Assembly: GCA_051954695.1 (NCBI GenBank) | Contig: JBQCHL010000024.1 | Location: 124,001 to 188,000 of the forward strand | Source of the DNA: Terrimonas_A sp051954695 | GTDB lineage: Bacteria; Bacteroidota; Bacteroidia; Chitinophagales; Chitinophagaceae | Direction of reading: 5' to 3' | Length of the DNA stretch: 64,000 nucleotides | Part shown: in pieces, positions 1-9,096 of the stretch | How positions within the stretch are numbered: the first letter of the stretch is position 1 | Layout: every line of letters starts with the position of its first letter | Notes under the pieces: generated by a model | The model's input: only the letters and a program-made list of their open reading frames with translations | Database searches by the model: none | Told to the model about the DNA's origin: nothing | Made by a program: the position numbers and the translations under genes

Positions 1-1
1 G

Positions 2-316
2 GTATTGATCCGGAATAAAAACCTCAATGAAGAGCAGCAGCGAATACTTCAACGCCTGCTTTTCCGCATCCGTTCTGTAAAACAGGCACGGAATAATAAA
101 TACATCCTGCTGAATGCTCCCAATGAAAAATTGCAGGAGATCATTTCTTTATTACCGGGGATGAAAAGCCCGACCGTGCTGCCACTGGCAGCTTCCGGAT
201 GGAGCAGCGTGCATAGTGTGATTGATGAGAATGACTTTTGGAATATCATCGAACAACTGAAAGCGGCAGGTGCACAGGGAATTTTAGTAGTACCGATCGA
301 GAAAATGATTTTATAA
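2..316 (+). CDS. hisG: ATP phosphoribosyltransferase, C-terminal part (cut by window edge)
   Basis: HisG condenses ATP and PRPP in the first step of histidine synthesis. Only about the last 104 residues are in the window; the frame is open at its left edge. The visible part is the regulatory ACT-like HisG_C domain, including the ending GILVVPIEKMIL typical of the family. Its presence shows the long HisG form, which binds histidine for feedback inhibition and needs no HisZ partner. hisD begins 20 bases downstream, so this is the first visible gene of the his operon. The assignment rests on the tail sequence plus operon context and is firm. Confidence 0.9.
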   Translation, partial: VLIRNKNLNEEQQRILQRLLFRIRSVKQARNNKYILLNAPNEKLQEIISLLPGMKSPTVLPLAASGWSSVHSVIDENDFWNIIEQLKAAGAQGILVVPIEKMIL

Positions 317-336
317 ACCAGCAAGACAATAATAAG

Positions 337-1611
337 ATGCAATTAATCCTTCATCCATCTCCTGATCAATGGCCGTCACTCCTTCAAAGGCCTGTATATG
401 AACCGGAGCAATTGGAAAAAGCCATCCGTAAAGTATTGCTGAAAGTAAAAACAGGAGGCGATAAAGCAGTACGCAAATTCACCCGGGAATTTGATGGGGT
501 ATCCCTGAAAAACCTGCAGGTAAGTGAAAAGGAAATAATTGCTGCAACGGAGTTGATCGACCAGGAATTGAAAGAGGCCATTCAACTGGCTAAACGCAAT
601 ATTGAGACCTTCCATTCTTTTCAATTAAAGGAAGAAACACCAATTGAAGTAATGCCGGGAATAAAATGCTGGCGCAAATCAATAGGCATTGAAAGAGTGG
701 GATTATATGTGCCGGGCGGAACAGCCCCTTTGTTTTCGACTGTGCTGATGCTGGGCATTCCTGCCAGACTGGCTGGCTGCAAGGAAATTGTTTTATGCAC
801 ACCTCCTCAAAAAGATGGTACTGTTCATCCTGCCATATTATTTGCAGCGCAATTGGCCGGCATCACCAAAATATTTAAAGTGGGTGGAGCGCAGGCTATT
901 GCTGCAATGGCTTATGGAACGGAAAGTATTCCCAAAGTGTATAAAATATTCGGACCAGGCAATCAATATGTGAACGGTGCAAAACAATTGGTGCAATCTG
1001 CCAGCACAGCGATCGATATGCCTGCTGGTCCCAGCGAAGTATGCGTACTGGCTGATGAAACGGCTGACCCCGCTTTTGTAGCTGCCGACCTGCTTTCACA
1101 AGCCGAACACGGGCCCGATAGCCAGGTATTACTGGTAACCACTTCTGCAGCACTGGCAAAAGCGGTGCAGCAGGAAATTGATAAACAGGTTGCCCTGTTG
1201 CCGCGCGAGGCTTTTGCGTTGAAAGCGCTGGCCAATAGCCGTGCCATCATCACTACCAGTATGGAAGATGCAGTTTTGCTGGTGAATGAATATGCAGCCG
1301 AACACCTGATCATTGCCTGTGCAGGGGAAGAAGAGATCGCTTCCAGGATCATCAATGCAGGTTCTGTATTCCTTGGGAATTATTCACCAGAAAGTGCCGG
1401 CGACTATGCAAGCGGCACCAACCATACTTTACCTACCAATGGATTTGCGCGGGCTTACAGCGGCGTAAGCTTGGACAGTTTTGTAAAGAAGATCACTTAC
1501 CAGCAACTGACCAGGGAAGGCCTTCAGGGGCTGGGCGATACCGTAGTGAGAATGGCCATGGCAGAAGGATTGGAAGCACATGCAAATGCTGTTAAGATAA
1601 GATTGAAATAA
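337..1611 (+). CDS. hisD: Histidinol dehydrogenase
   Basis: HisD oxidises L-histidinol to L-histidine in two NAD-dependent steps using a zinc ion. The 424-residue product has the usual length. Visible motifs are PGGTAP near residue 125, FGPGNQYV, DMPAGPSEV, the zinc ligands in QAEHGPDS near 255-258, the catalytic Glu-His pair in YAAEHL near 322, and SGTNHTLPT. The frame is open back to 238, inside hisG, but that extension (starting MEYHR) has no family similarity. The ATG at 337 gives the normal N-terminus and a 20-base gap to hisG. It lies in the his operon, 7 bases before hisC. Confidence 0.97.
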   Translation: MQLILHPSPDQWPSLLQRPVYEPEQLEKAIRKVLLKVKTGGDKAVRKFTREFDGVSLKNLQVSEKEIIAATELIDQELKEAIQLAKRNIETFHSFQLKEETPIEVMPGIKCWRKSIGIERVGLYVPGGTAPLFSTVLMLGIPARLAGCKEIVLCTPPQKDGTVHPAILFAAQLAGITKIFKVGGAQAIAAMAYGTESIPKVYKIFGPGNQYVNGAKQLVQSASTAIDMPAGPSEVCVLADETADPAFVAADLLSQAEHGPDSQVLLVTTSAALAKAVQQEIDKQVALLPREAFALKALANSRAIITTSMEDAVLLVNEYAAEHLIIACAGEEEIASRIINAGSVFLGNYSPESAGDYASGTNHTLPTNGFARAYSGVSLDSFVKKITYQQLTREGLQGLGDTVVRMAMAEGLEAHANAVKIRLK

Positions 1612-1618
1612 ATTATTT

Positions 1619-2689
1619 ATGAGCGATATCATCTCGAAACTTGTTCGTGAGAACATTAAAAAAGTAAAACCCTATTCATCTGCCAGGGATGAATTCAGTG
1701 GCGAAGCCAAAGTGTTCCTGGATGCCAATGAAAACAGCCTGGGTTCGCCTTTATTTAAATGGTACAACCGCTATCCTGACCCGCATCAGCATAAACTGAA
1801 AGAATCGATCAGCCGGATAAAATCCGTGGATCCCAACCAGATATTCCTGGGCAATGGAAGTGATGAATGTATTGACCTGCTCTACCGTTGTTTTTGTGAA
1901 CCGGGTAAAGATAATGTGATCATTTGCCCACCTACTTATGGTATGTACGAAGTAAGCGCGGCTATCAATGATGTAGAGATAAGAAAGGCGAGTCTTACCA
2001 CCGATTTTCAGTTAGACCTGGAAACAATAGAATCACTGGTAGATGCGAATACCAAGATCATCTGGGTTTGTTCTCCCAATAACCCCACGGGCAACAGTAT
2101 CCAGTATGATGATATTGCTTTATTGCTGAACAATTTTGAGGGCCTCGTAGTAATAGATGAAGCCTATATCAATTTCGCACGTCAGCGTTCCTGGCTTATG
2201 GAATTGAAAGAATATCCTAACCTGGTGGTCTTGCAAACATTCAGCAAAGCCTGGGGCCTGGCAGCTTTGCGGCTGGGAATGGCTTTTGCTTCACCGGAGA
2301 TCATTGGCTGGCTGAATAAAATAAAACCACCGTATAATATTAACCAGGCCACACAGGAGCTGGCCTTAACGGCACTGGAAGAAACAGGACAGGTAAATGA
2401 TATGATCAAAGAAATCGTAGCCATGCGGGATGAACTGGCGAATGTATTCCGCAAGATGCCGTTGATCGAGTATGTATATCCTTCAGATGCAAACTTTTTG
2501 CTGGCTAAAGTGAGAAATGCAAAAGAAGTGTATGAATACTTGCTGGAGCAGGGCATTGTGGTGCGCGACAGAAGCAATGTGCAGCTGTGTGAAGGATGCC
2601 TTCGCATCACTATCGGAACAGAAGCGGAAAATACTTTACTGGTAGATGCCATGATCGGATATATGAAACTTGCAAGCAAAGCGAAATAA
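1619..2689 (+). CDS. hisC: Histidinol-phosphate aminotransferase
   Basis: This PLP-dependent class I/II aminotransferase makes L-histidinol phosphate from imidazole acetol phosphate and glutamate. The 356-residue protein has the fold-type I landmarks: the substrate/PLP motif SPNNPTGN near 152-159, VIDEAYINF, and the PLP lysine in FSKAWGLAALRLG near residue 209. The N-terminal LDANENSLG region is typical of HisC. It starts 7 bases after hisD and ends 15 bases before hisB, so it is co-transcribed in the his operon. The operon context separates it from the related aromatic aminotransferases. Confidence 0.96.
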   Translation: MSDIISKLVRENIKKVKPYSSARDEFSGEAKVFLDANENSLGSPLFKWYNRYPDPHQHKLKESISRIKSVDPNQIFLGNGSDECIDLLYRCFCEPGKDNVIICPPTYGMYEVSAAINDVEIRKASLTTDFQLDLETIESLVDANTKIIWVCSPNNPTGNSIQYDDIALLLNNFEGLVVIDEAYINFARQRSWLMELKEYPNLVVLQTFSKAWGLAALRLGMAFASPEIIGWLNKIKPPYNINQATQELALTALEETGQVNDMIKEIVAMRDELANVFRKMPLIEYVYPSDANFLLAKVRNAKEVYEYLLEQGIVVRDRSNVQLCEGCLRITIGTEAENTLLVDAMIGYMKLASKAK

Positions 2690-2704
2690 TTAAAACACTT
2701 TATA

Positions 2705-3838
2705 ATGCCAAAACGCGTATTATTCCTGGATCGCGACGGAGTGATCCTGCAGGAGCAACCACCGGATTACCAACTTGACTCGCTGGACAAGATCCATTTT
2801 ATGAAAGGTGTGATCACGAACCTCTCCCGGATCGCAGCCTCCCTGGATTATTACAGGGTGCTTATCACTAACCAGGACGGCATGGGCACAGCTATTTTTC
2901 CCGAGCACACCTTCTGGCCCTACCAGGAACTGATGATCCGCACGCTGGCCGGTGAAGGATTTGTGTTTGATGAAGTGCATATCGATAAAACATTCGAACA
3001 TGAGAACCAGCCCACACGTAAGCCGGGAACAGGATTGCTTACACATTTCCTTGATCCGGAAAAGTATGATCTCGCCAACTCATTCATGGTCGGCGACCGC
3101 TGGTCGGATATGCAACTGGCAAAGAACCTGGGTGTAAGAGGTATACTGATCAGGTCGCCTCATCTTCCGCTGACACCTGCTCAGGAAGAAGAGTACAGGG
3201 AAGTGATAGCACTGGCAACCGATGACTGGGACGAGATCTATTCTTTCCTGAAAAATGGTTTGCGGAAAGTAAGGCATGAACGCAATACCAATGAAACCCG
3301 GATCAGCATCGAACTGAATGCAGACGGATCAGGCAAAGCAGATATTCATACAGGCATTGGTTTCTTCGATCATATGCTGGAGCAGATCGCCCGGCATGGA
3401 AAGCTTGATCTTTCCATTCAATGCAAAGGAGACCTGCAGATTGATGAGCATCATACCATCGAAGACACAGGCATTGCTTTAGGTGAAGCGTTTGCCAAAG
3501 CGCTTGCAGATAAAACAGGCATGGAACGCTATGGCTTTGCGCTGCCAATGGATGATGCTGATGCAAAAGTGCTGATCGATTTTGGTGGCCGCAACTGGAT
3601 CGTATGGGATGCAGCTTTTAAAAGGGAAAAGATAGGAGAGATGCCAACAGAAATGTTCTTTCATTTTTTCAAATCTTTCAGTGATGCGGCGAAATGCAAC
3701 CTCAATATCAGTTGCAATGGCGAAAATGAACATCATAAGATAGAAGCAATATTCAAAGCATTTGCTAAAGCCATCAGGATGGCGGTCAAAAAAGACCCGT
3801 TCAGTAATTATTTGCCGAGTACAAAGGGAGTGCTATGA
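2705..3838 (+). CDS. hisB: Bifunctional histidinol-phosphatase / imidazoleglycerol-phosphate dehydratase
   Basis: This two-domain protein performs two non-consecutive steps of histidine synthesis. Residues about 1-165 are a HAD phosphatase with the nucleophile motif FLDRDGVI near residue 6 and the late motif VGDRWSDM, removing phosphate from histidinol phosphate. Residues about 185-377 are imidazoleglycerol-phosphate dehydratase, with metal-binding His clusters in GFFDHMLEQ, DEHHTIEDTG and ENEHHKIEA. At 377 residues it matches the fused form known from Bacteroidota and enterics. Its last codon overlaps the hisH start (ATGA), indicating translational coupling. Confidence 0.97.
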   Translation: MPKRVLFLDRDGVILQEQPPDYQLDSLDKIHFMKGVITNLSRIAASLDYYRVLITNQDGMGTAIFPEHTFWPYQELMIRTLAGEGFVFDEVHIDKTFEHENQPTRKPGTGLLTHFLDPEKYDLANSFMVGDRWSDMQLAKNLGVRGILIRSPHLPLTPAQEEEYREVIALATDDWDEIYSFLKNGLRKVRHERNTNETRISIELNADGSGKADIHTGIGFFDHMLEQIARHGKLDLSIQCKGDLQIDEHHTIEDTGIALGEAFAKALADKTGMERYGFALPMDDADAKVLIDFGGRNWIVWDAAFKREKIGEMPTEMFFHFFKSFSDAAKCNLNISCNGENEHHKIEAIFKAFAKAIRMAVKKDPFSNYLPSTKGVL

Positions 3839-4416
3839 ACACAGTTATTGTAAAATATAATGCAGGCAATATCCAATCCGTGCTTTTTGCAATGGAAAGG
3901 ATCGGGGCTCCCGCTATGGTAACGGATGATCCTGAACTTATCCGCAAAGCAGACAAAGTGATCTTTCCGGGAGTGGGTGAAGCTAGCTCTGCCATGAAAT
4001 ACCTTCGTGAAAGAAACCTGGATGAAGTATTGCGCAGTCTTAAACAACCTGTTTTAGGTATATGCCTTGGCATGCAACTGATGTGCAGGCATAGCGAAGA
4101 AGGCGATACTGCCTGCCTTGGCCTTTTTGATACCACGGTAAGGAAGTTTGACCAGGGATTGAAAACCCCGCAAATAGGTTGGAACCAGGCTGCATCCGTT
4201 AAAGGAAAGTTGTTTGATGGGCTGACCGGTTCTCCTTATTTCTATTTTGTACACAGCTATTATGCCGGGCTTTGTGATGAAACAGTAGCTGTTACAGAAT
4301 ATGGGATCAATTTCAGCAGCGCATTGCAAAAAGATAATTTTTACGGAGTGCAATTCCACCCTGAAAAAAGCGCAGAAGCAGGGCAGCGGTTATTGCAGAA
4401 TTTTCTAAACCTGTAA
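3835..4416 (+). CDS. hisH: Imidazole glycerol phosphate synthase, glutamine amidotransferase subunit
   Basis: HisH hydrolyses glutamine and channels ammonia to HisF. The 193-residue class I amidotransferase shows the nucleophile elbow GICLGMQLM (Cys near residue 77) and the His/Glu pair in QFHPEKS near residues 175-177, with the oxyanion-region motif FPGVGEASSAM. It overlaps the end of hisB by 4 bases. Its partner hisF lies three genes on, separated by a GNAT gene and hisA. Length and motifs are standard. Confidence 0.96.
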   Translation: MNTVIVKYNAGNIQSVLFAMERIGAPAMVTDDPELIRKADKVIFPGVGEASSAMKYLRERNLDEVLRSLKQPVLGICLGMQLMCRHSEEGDTACLGLFDTTVRKFDQGLKTPQIGWNQAASVKGKLFDGLTGSPYFYFVHSYYAGLCDETVAVTEYGINFSSALQKDNFYGVQFHPEKSAEAGQRLLQNFLNL

Positions 4417-4425
4417 TCGGGCTCA

Positions 4426-4833
4426 ATGGATATCCGTACAGTTGATATTGACATTATTCTGAAGGTCCGCCAGCAGGTAATGTACCCGGGGGAAGAGATT
4501 AGCTACGTGCAATTACCGGAAGATAATAAAGGCAGGCATCTTGGATTATATATTGACGATAAACTGGTCTCTGTCGTGTCTTTATTTGAGCAGGAGAATG
4601 CTATCCAGTTCCGCAAATTTGCCACCCTGGCCAGCCAGCAGGGCAAAGGATACGGATCGCGATTGTTGGATTATGTAATACAGGAGGCTGGTAAGGAAGG
4701 AAAGCAATTGATCTGGTGCAATGCACGGATATCTGCCCGCGGTTTTTATGAACGCTTCGGGATGTATACCACCGGAGAAAGCTGGTGGAAGAAAGACATT
4801 GAATTCATTAAAATGGAAAAACGATTTAACTGA
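4426..4833 (+). CDS. GNAT-family N-acetyltransferase inside the his operon
   Basis: This 135-residue protein carries the acetyl-CoA pyrophosphate-binding signature Q-x-x-G-x-G in LASQQGKGYGSRLLDY (about residues 64-79), followed by the beta-strand LIWCNAR and the loop ARGFYERFGM common in GNAT enzymes. It therefore probably transfers an acetyl group from acetyl-CoA to an amine; the substrate cannot be read from sequence. It starts 9 bases after hisH and ends 3 bases before hisA, so it is co-transcribed with the pathway, yet it is not one of the classical his enzymes. It may modify a his intermediate, histidine itself or a his enzyme; this is inference only. Confidence 0.85.
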   Translation: MDIRTVDIDIILKVRQQVMYPGEEISYVQLPEDNKGRHLGLYIDDKLVSVVSLFEQENAIQFRKFATLASQQGKGYGSRLLDYVIQEAGKEGKQLIWCNARISARGFYERFGMYTTGESWWKKDIEFIKMEKRFN

Positions 4834-4836
4834 GTT

Positions 4837-5565
4837 ATGCAGATCATTCCGGCCATAGATATTATAGATGGGAAATGCGTGAGGCTGACGCAGGGCGATT
4901 ATAATCAGCAAACAACTTATCATGAACAGCCGCTGGAAGTTGCCAAACAATTTGAAGCAGCTGGCCTGCGCCGCCTTCACCTGGTTGACCTCGATGGAGC
5001 CCGGCAAAAAGCAGTAAAGAACTGGAAAGTGCTGGAAGCTATTGCAGCCAACACATCCCTTGAAATCGATTTTGGCGGCGGCATCAACAGCCAGGAAGAT
5101 GTGCAACTGGTATTTGATTCAGGTGCCCGCTGGGCAACAGTTGGCAGTATCGCCGTAAAGAATGAAGCGGAACTGGAAAAATGGCTGCTTCATTTTGGAG
5201 CAGAAAAGTTTATGCTTGGTGCTGATGTAAAAGAAAAAAAGATTGCCATTCATGGGTGGATGGAAACAACAGCAGTCAGTGTATTTGACTTCATAGAACA
5301 ATACAGCCGGAAGGGGATACGGCAATTGTTTTGCACTGATGTAAGCAAGGATGGAAAACTGGAAGGCCCGTCTACAGTCTTATATAAGGAGATATTGGAA
5401 CGGTTTCCTTCGCTTTGGTTTATTGCCAGCGGCGGTGTATCATCCCTGGATGATCTGTACCGGTTAAAAGAGATCGGTTGCCGCGGGGCGATTGTTGGTA
5501 AAGCGATCTATGAGAACAGGATCAGTCTTGAAGAGCTTAAACAATTTACAGAAGATGTTAACTAA
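4837..5565 (+). CDS. hisA: Phosphoribosylformimino-5-aminoimidazole carboxamide ribotide isomerase
   Basis: HisA is a (beta/alpha)8 barrel that performs the Amadori rearrangement of ProFAR to PRFAR. The 242-residue protein shows both half-barrel phosphate sites and the paired catalytic aspartates: one in IPAIDIIDGKCVRL near residue 8 and one in CTDVSKDGKLEGP near residue 131. FGGGINSQED and ASGGVSSLDD are the phosphate-binding glycine loops. The coding region overlaps hisF by 11 bases in another frame, implying coupled translation. Confidence 0.97.
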   Translation: MQIIPAIDIIDGKCVRLTQGDYNQQTTYHEQPLEVAKQFEAAGLRRLHLVDLDGARQKAVKNWKVLEAIAANTSLEIDFGGGINSQEDVQLVFDSGARWATVGSIAVKNEAELEKWLLHFGAEKFMLGADVKEKKIAIHGWMETTAVSVFDFIEQYSRKGIRQLFCTDVSKDGKLEGPSTVLYKEILERFPSLWFIASGGVSSLDDLYRLKEIGCRGAIVGKAIYENRISLEELKQFTEDVN

Positions 5566-6313
5566 GCGTATTATACCATGCCTGGATATAAAAGACGGGC
5601 GGACTGTTAAGGGAACGAATTTCGTTCAGTTGAGGGATGCCGGCGATCCGGTGGAACTGGCGGCTTTATATGCAGGCCAGGGAGCTGATGAATTGGTTTT
5701 TCTTGACATTACGGCAACGCATGAAAGAAGAAAAACGCTCTCGGAACTGGTCAGTAAAGTGGCGCGCCAGGTAAATATACCTTTTACAGTGGGTGGTGGT
5801 ATCAGCAGTGTTGATGATGTGTATTTGCTGCTGCAGAATGGGGCGGATAAGATATCTGTGAACACAGCAGCGGTTAAAAATCCTGGCCTCGTTGGTGAAC
5901 TTGCAAAAGAATTCGGCAGCCAGTGTGTGGTGCTGGCGATCGATACCCGCCAGGAAGAAGACGGTGAATGGTATGTATATCTTACCGGAGGAAGGACCAG
6001 GACAGATATTAAATGCCTTGATTGGGCAAAACAGGCTGTGGATGCCGGCGCCGGTGAAATATTATTGACGTCCATGAACCATGACGGAACAAAATCAGGA
6101 TTTGCTTTATCCATCACCCGGGAGCTTGCTACTCAGCTGCCTGTGCCTGTAATTGCAAGCGGTGGCGGCGGCACTATGCAGCATTTTGCAGACGTATTCA
6201 ACGAAGCTGCTGCTGATGCAGCCCTGGCTGCAAGCGTGTTTCACTTTAAAGAGATAGGCATACCTGAGCTTAAAAATTTTTTAGCTGATAAAAATATTCC
6301 TGTAAGAAAATAA
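5555..6313 (+). CDS. hisF: Imidazole glycerol phosphate synthase, cyclase subunit
   Basis: HisF takes ammonia from HisH and cyclises PRFAR to imidazole glycerol phosphate plus AICAR. The 252-residue barrel begins at the ATG at 5555 with MLTKRIIPCLDIKDGR, the canonical HisF N-terminus. An upstream in-frame start at 5492 would add residues read from the end of hisA and is rejected. Catalytic aspartates lie in CLDIKDG (near 11) and LTSMNHDGTKSG (near 130), with phosphate loops in VGGGISSVDD and ASGGGGTMQH. It overlaps hisA by 11 bases and is followed 3 bases later by hisIE. Confidence 0.97.
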   Translation: MLTKRIIPCLDIKDGRTVKGTNFVQLRDAGDPVELAALYAGQGADELVFLDITATHERRKTLSELVSKVARQVNIPFTVGGGISSVDDVYLLLQNGADKISVNTAAVKNPGLVGELAKEFGSQCVVLAIDTRQEEDGEWYVYLTGGRTRTDIKCLDWAKQAVDAGAGEILLTSMNHDGTKSGFALSITRELATQLPVPVIASGGGGTMQHFADVFNEAAADAALAASVFHFKEIGIPELKNFLADKNIPVRK

Positions 6314-6316
6314 AAT

Positions 6317-6910
6317 ATGATGCAGATCAATTTCTCCAAATACAGCGATGGGCTTGTTCCTGTGATCGTGCAGGACAGCACCACAGCCAAAGTGCTGATG
6401 CTGGGATTTATGAATGAAGAAGCTCTTGAAAAAACCCGGCAGATTAAAAAAGTGACTTTCTATAGCCGCAGTAAGCAGCGGTTATGGACAAAAGGAGAGG
6501 AGAGCGGAAATTTCCTTTTGCTGGAAAGCATTGCTGCGGATTGTGATGAAGATACCCTTCTGATCAAAGCAAAACCGCTGGGTCCTGTATGCCACACAGG
6601 GGCTGATACCTGTTTTAACGAAGATAACAAGCAGGACTTTCTTCAGGTGCTGAGTGAAACGATCCGCAACCGGTATGAAGACCGCTCCGGCAAATCCTAT
6701 ACTTCTGGTTTGTTCGAGAAAGGCATTAATGCCATGGCGCAAAAAGTAGGCGAAGAGGCTGTAGAACTGGTGATTGAAGCAAAGGACAATGACAACAAAC
6801 GTTTCCTTAATGAAGCGGCTGATCTTTTATTTCATTATATGGTGCTCCTGCGGGCAAAAGGTTTTTCGCTCGAAGATGTAAAGCAGGTACTTCAGGCAAG
6901 ACATAAATAA
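6317..6910 (+). CDS. hisIE: Bifunctional phosphoribosyl-AMP cyclohydrolase / phosphoribosyl-ATP pyrophosphatase
   Basis: This fusion performs the second and third steps of histidine synthesis. Residues 1 to about 105 are HisI, with the metal-binding cluster DCDEDTLL and the cysteine motif GPVCHTGADTCF. Residues about 110-197 are HisE, an all-alpha pyrophosphohydrolase with KVGEEAVELVIEAKD. At 197 residues the length is normal for the fusion. Start codons at 6317 and 6320 are adjacent and cannot be told apart. It is the last gene of the operon; no hairpin terminator is apparent in the 92 bases that follow. Confidence 0.96.
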   Translation: MMQINFSKYSDGLVPVIVQDSTTAKVLMLGFMNEEALEKTRQIKKVTFYSRSKQRLWTKGEESGNFLLLESIAADCDEDTLLIKAKPLGPVCHTGADTCFNEDNKQDFLQVLSETIRNRYEDRSGKSYTSGLFEKGINAMAQKVGEEAVELVIEAKDNDNKRFLNEAADLLFHYMVLLRAKGFSLEDVKQVLQARHK

Positions 6911-6990
6911 TTTTCAATAATCGATATCCTGTATTCGTCAATCAGTAGTTTTCCTGAAACTTTTTTGATCGATTATGTTTTTTTTCCCAA

Positions 6991-6998
6991 TATTTTTG
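6991..6998 (+). promoter_or_regulatory. -7 promoter box TATTTTTG directly before the TonB receptor
   Basis: TATTTTTG matches the Bacteroidota -7 consensus TAnnTTTG and ends only 4 bases before the ATG at 7003. Transcription would start at or next to the start codon, giving a leaderless mRNA. A possible -33 element, TTG, lies at 6965-6967, which is slightly farther upstream than usual. Confidence 0.5.
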
Positions 6999-7002
6999 CC
7001 GG

Positions 7003-8919
7003 ATGAAAACCATAACAACTGTTTGTGCACTGGCAATCGCTATATATGCGGGAGCCCAGGACACTGAGTTACTGCTCGATCCTGTTACAGTCACTGCTTC
7101 TGTTCAACCCAAACCTGTTTCGCAAACCGGCCGCAACATTATAACCTTCAAAGGAAATTCTTTCGCCAACCTTCCAGTTCATTCTGTTGATGAGCTGCTG
7201 CGCTATCTGCCCGGCATAGAAATGCAAATGCGTGGGCCGATGGGTTCGCAGAGCGATATTGTATTGAGAGGCGGCACTTTCCAGCAGGTATTGATATTGC
7301 TGGATGGCGTTCGTATCAATGATCCGAACACCGGTCACTTCAGCAGCTATATTCCGATCGTTCCAGCAGAGATAGACAGGATCGAAGTGCTTAAAGGCGC
7401 TTCATCCGCTATTTACGGTTCAGAAGCAGTGGGTGGTGTGGTGCATGTGATCACCAAGACCTTTGCGGCAAAACGCAATCAGCCAAAACTGCAATTGCAA
7501 GGCCAGGTATCCGGCGGGGAATATGATCTGATGACGGCCAATATCGGCGGCTTTTACCAGGCAGGCAACACTGCTGTTAGCGGAGGCTGGTTGAGCAATA
7601 ATACAGATGGACAATTGCAAAGAGGCACGAGGGGATACGTGCATGCCAATACAGCTTCCTTATCATTCAGCCAATTCCTGGGTGAGCGCTGGCAATTATC
7701 TGTACGCGGCGCTTATGACAACAGGGATTTTGCTGCCCAGAATTTTTATACCACGTTTCTGAGCGATACTGCCAACGAAGAAGTGCGTACTGTATGGACG
7801 CAATTCCGTCTTTCTTATACCGGTATCAATCACCGTGTAAATATTGACGCAGGTTATAAAGACGTGAAAGATGACTATGCATATAATAAGGTATCGATCG
7901 CAAATGCCAGCACCAGCCGTATGCTGCAGGCTACAGTGACCGACGAGTGGAAACTAGGACAGCAAACTTCGCTGGTAAGTGGCGTCCAATTAATCAATAA
8001 AGAAATCCGTTCCAACGACAGAGGCAATCATGATGTGCCGCAGGGAGGAGTTTTCTTTTTACTGAATCATTCTTTCATACAAGGGTTTACCATTAATCCG
8101 GCACTCCGTCTTGACTGGAATGAACGTTCAGGTGCTGAGTTGGTGCCGCAGGTGAGCATGGCATATAAATTAAAATCCATCCGTTTCAGGGGTAGTGCGG
8201 GTAAAACGATCCGGGATGCGGATTTTACAGAACGATACAATAATTATAATAAGTCATCTGTAGCGAGCGGGCGTATCGGTAATCCTGACCTGGAAGCAGA
8301 GCGTTCTTTCAGTTATGAAGCAGGGGCCGATTATTTTGCGGGCAAGGCATTAAAGATCGGTGGCACTTTCTTTCAGCGCTTTCATCGCAAGCTGATCGAT
8401 TATGTTACCACTCCTTATGCAGATATGCCAAGAAAGGATAATCTGGTACCAGGAGGAACATATGCACTGGCAAAAAATATTGCGAAAGTAAATACCAGCG
8501 GAGCGGAACTGGATATCCAGTATCAGCAAAAGCTTCAGGGGGATAATAATGTATATGCCGGAGCAGGATTGGTTTGGTTGAAAAGTACAAGCAGTGAGAT
8601 CACTCCGTCATTCTATGTTTCTTCTCACGCGCGGTTCATGGCAAATTTCTTTGTTGAATATACATTCAGCAGGTTTTTAATAAGTGTGAATGGAATTTAT
8701 AAAGACAGAGTTGCACAGGAAGCAACAGCTATTCATGCAATGGTGGATAAAAATTATTTTGTTTTCAACGCAAGGGCTGCATTTTACACGTGGCAGCGGA
8801 AATTGAATATATTTGTGCGGGTTGACAATATTGCTGATACCAGGTATAGTGATTTATTGGGAGCGCAAATGCCTGGACGTTGGTTGACCGGTGGAATTAA
8901 CTATGCGTTTTCACGCTGA
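7003..8919 (+). CDS. TonB-dependent outer membrane receptor, BtuB-like
   Basis: This 638-residue outer membrane receptor has a signal peptide (about 1-18, ending GAQD). A plug domain follows, about residues 40-155, with LRYLPGIEMQMRG, IVLRGGTFQQVLILLDGVR and IDRIEVLKGASSAIYGSEAV, and then a beta-barrel ending NYAFSR. It is much shorter than SusC-type receptors, lacks the carboxypeptidase-like N-terminal domain and has no SusD neighbour, so vitamin, cobalamin or metal-chelate uptake is more likely than glycan uptake. The ligand cannot be set from sequence. No riboswitch fits in the 92-base upstream gap. Confidence 0.9.
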   Translation: MKTITTVCALAIAIYAGAQDTELLLDPVTVTASVQPKPVSQTGRNIITFKGNSFANLPVHSVDELLRYLPGIEMQMRGPMGSQSDIVLRGGTFQQVLILLDGVRINDPNTGHFSSYIPIVPAEIDRIEVLKGASSAIYGSEAVGGVVHVITKTFAAKRNQPKLQLQGQVSGGEYDLMTANIGGFYQAGNTAVSGGWLSNNTDGQLQRGTRGYVHANTASLSFSQFLGERWQLSVRGAYDNRDFAAQNFYTTFLSDTANEEVRTVWTQFRLSYTGINHRVNIDAGYKDVKDDYAYNKVSIANASTSRMLQATVTDEWKLGQQTSLVSGVQLINKEIRSNDRGNHDVPQGGVFFLLNHSFIQGFTINPALRLDWNERSGAELVPQVSMAYKLKSIRFRGSAGKTIRDADFTERYNNYNKSSVASGRIGNPDLEAERSFSYEAGADYFAGKALKIGGTFFQRFHRKLIDYVTTPYADMPRKDNLVPGGTYALAKNIAKVNTSGAELDIQYQQKLQGDNNVYAGAGLVWLKSTSSEITPSFYVSSHARFMANFFVEYTFSRFLISVNGIYKDRVAQEATAIHAMVDKNYFVFNARAAFYTWQRKLNIFVRVDNIADTRYSDLLGAQMPGRWLTGGINYAFSR

Positions 8920-9096
8920 TAACCGGTCGCCTTACTTCAAAATACCATGATGGAACCTTGTTTTCAGGGGACATTTATCAATGATTATAAGAATTGTTTT
9001 TTTTCAAATACGCGAAATTGATTTTTTTTGTGTAACTTATTGAGTTTTTGAGAGAAAGCCTTATCCAAAAAATTTTTTACAAGCCCATATCCCTAC

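Noticed and set aside
238..336. Longer hisD start
   Set aside because: It overlaps hisG and adds residues with no family likeness; ATG 337 gives the normal N-terminus.
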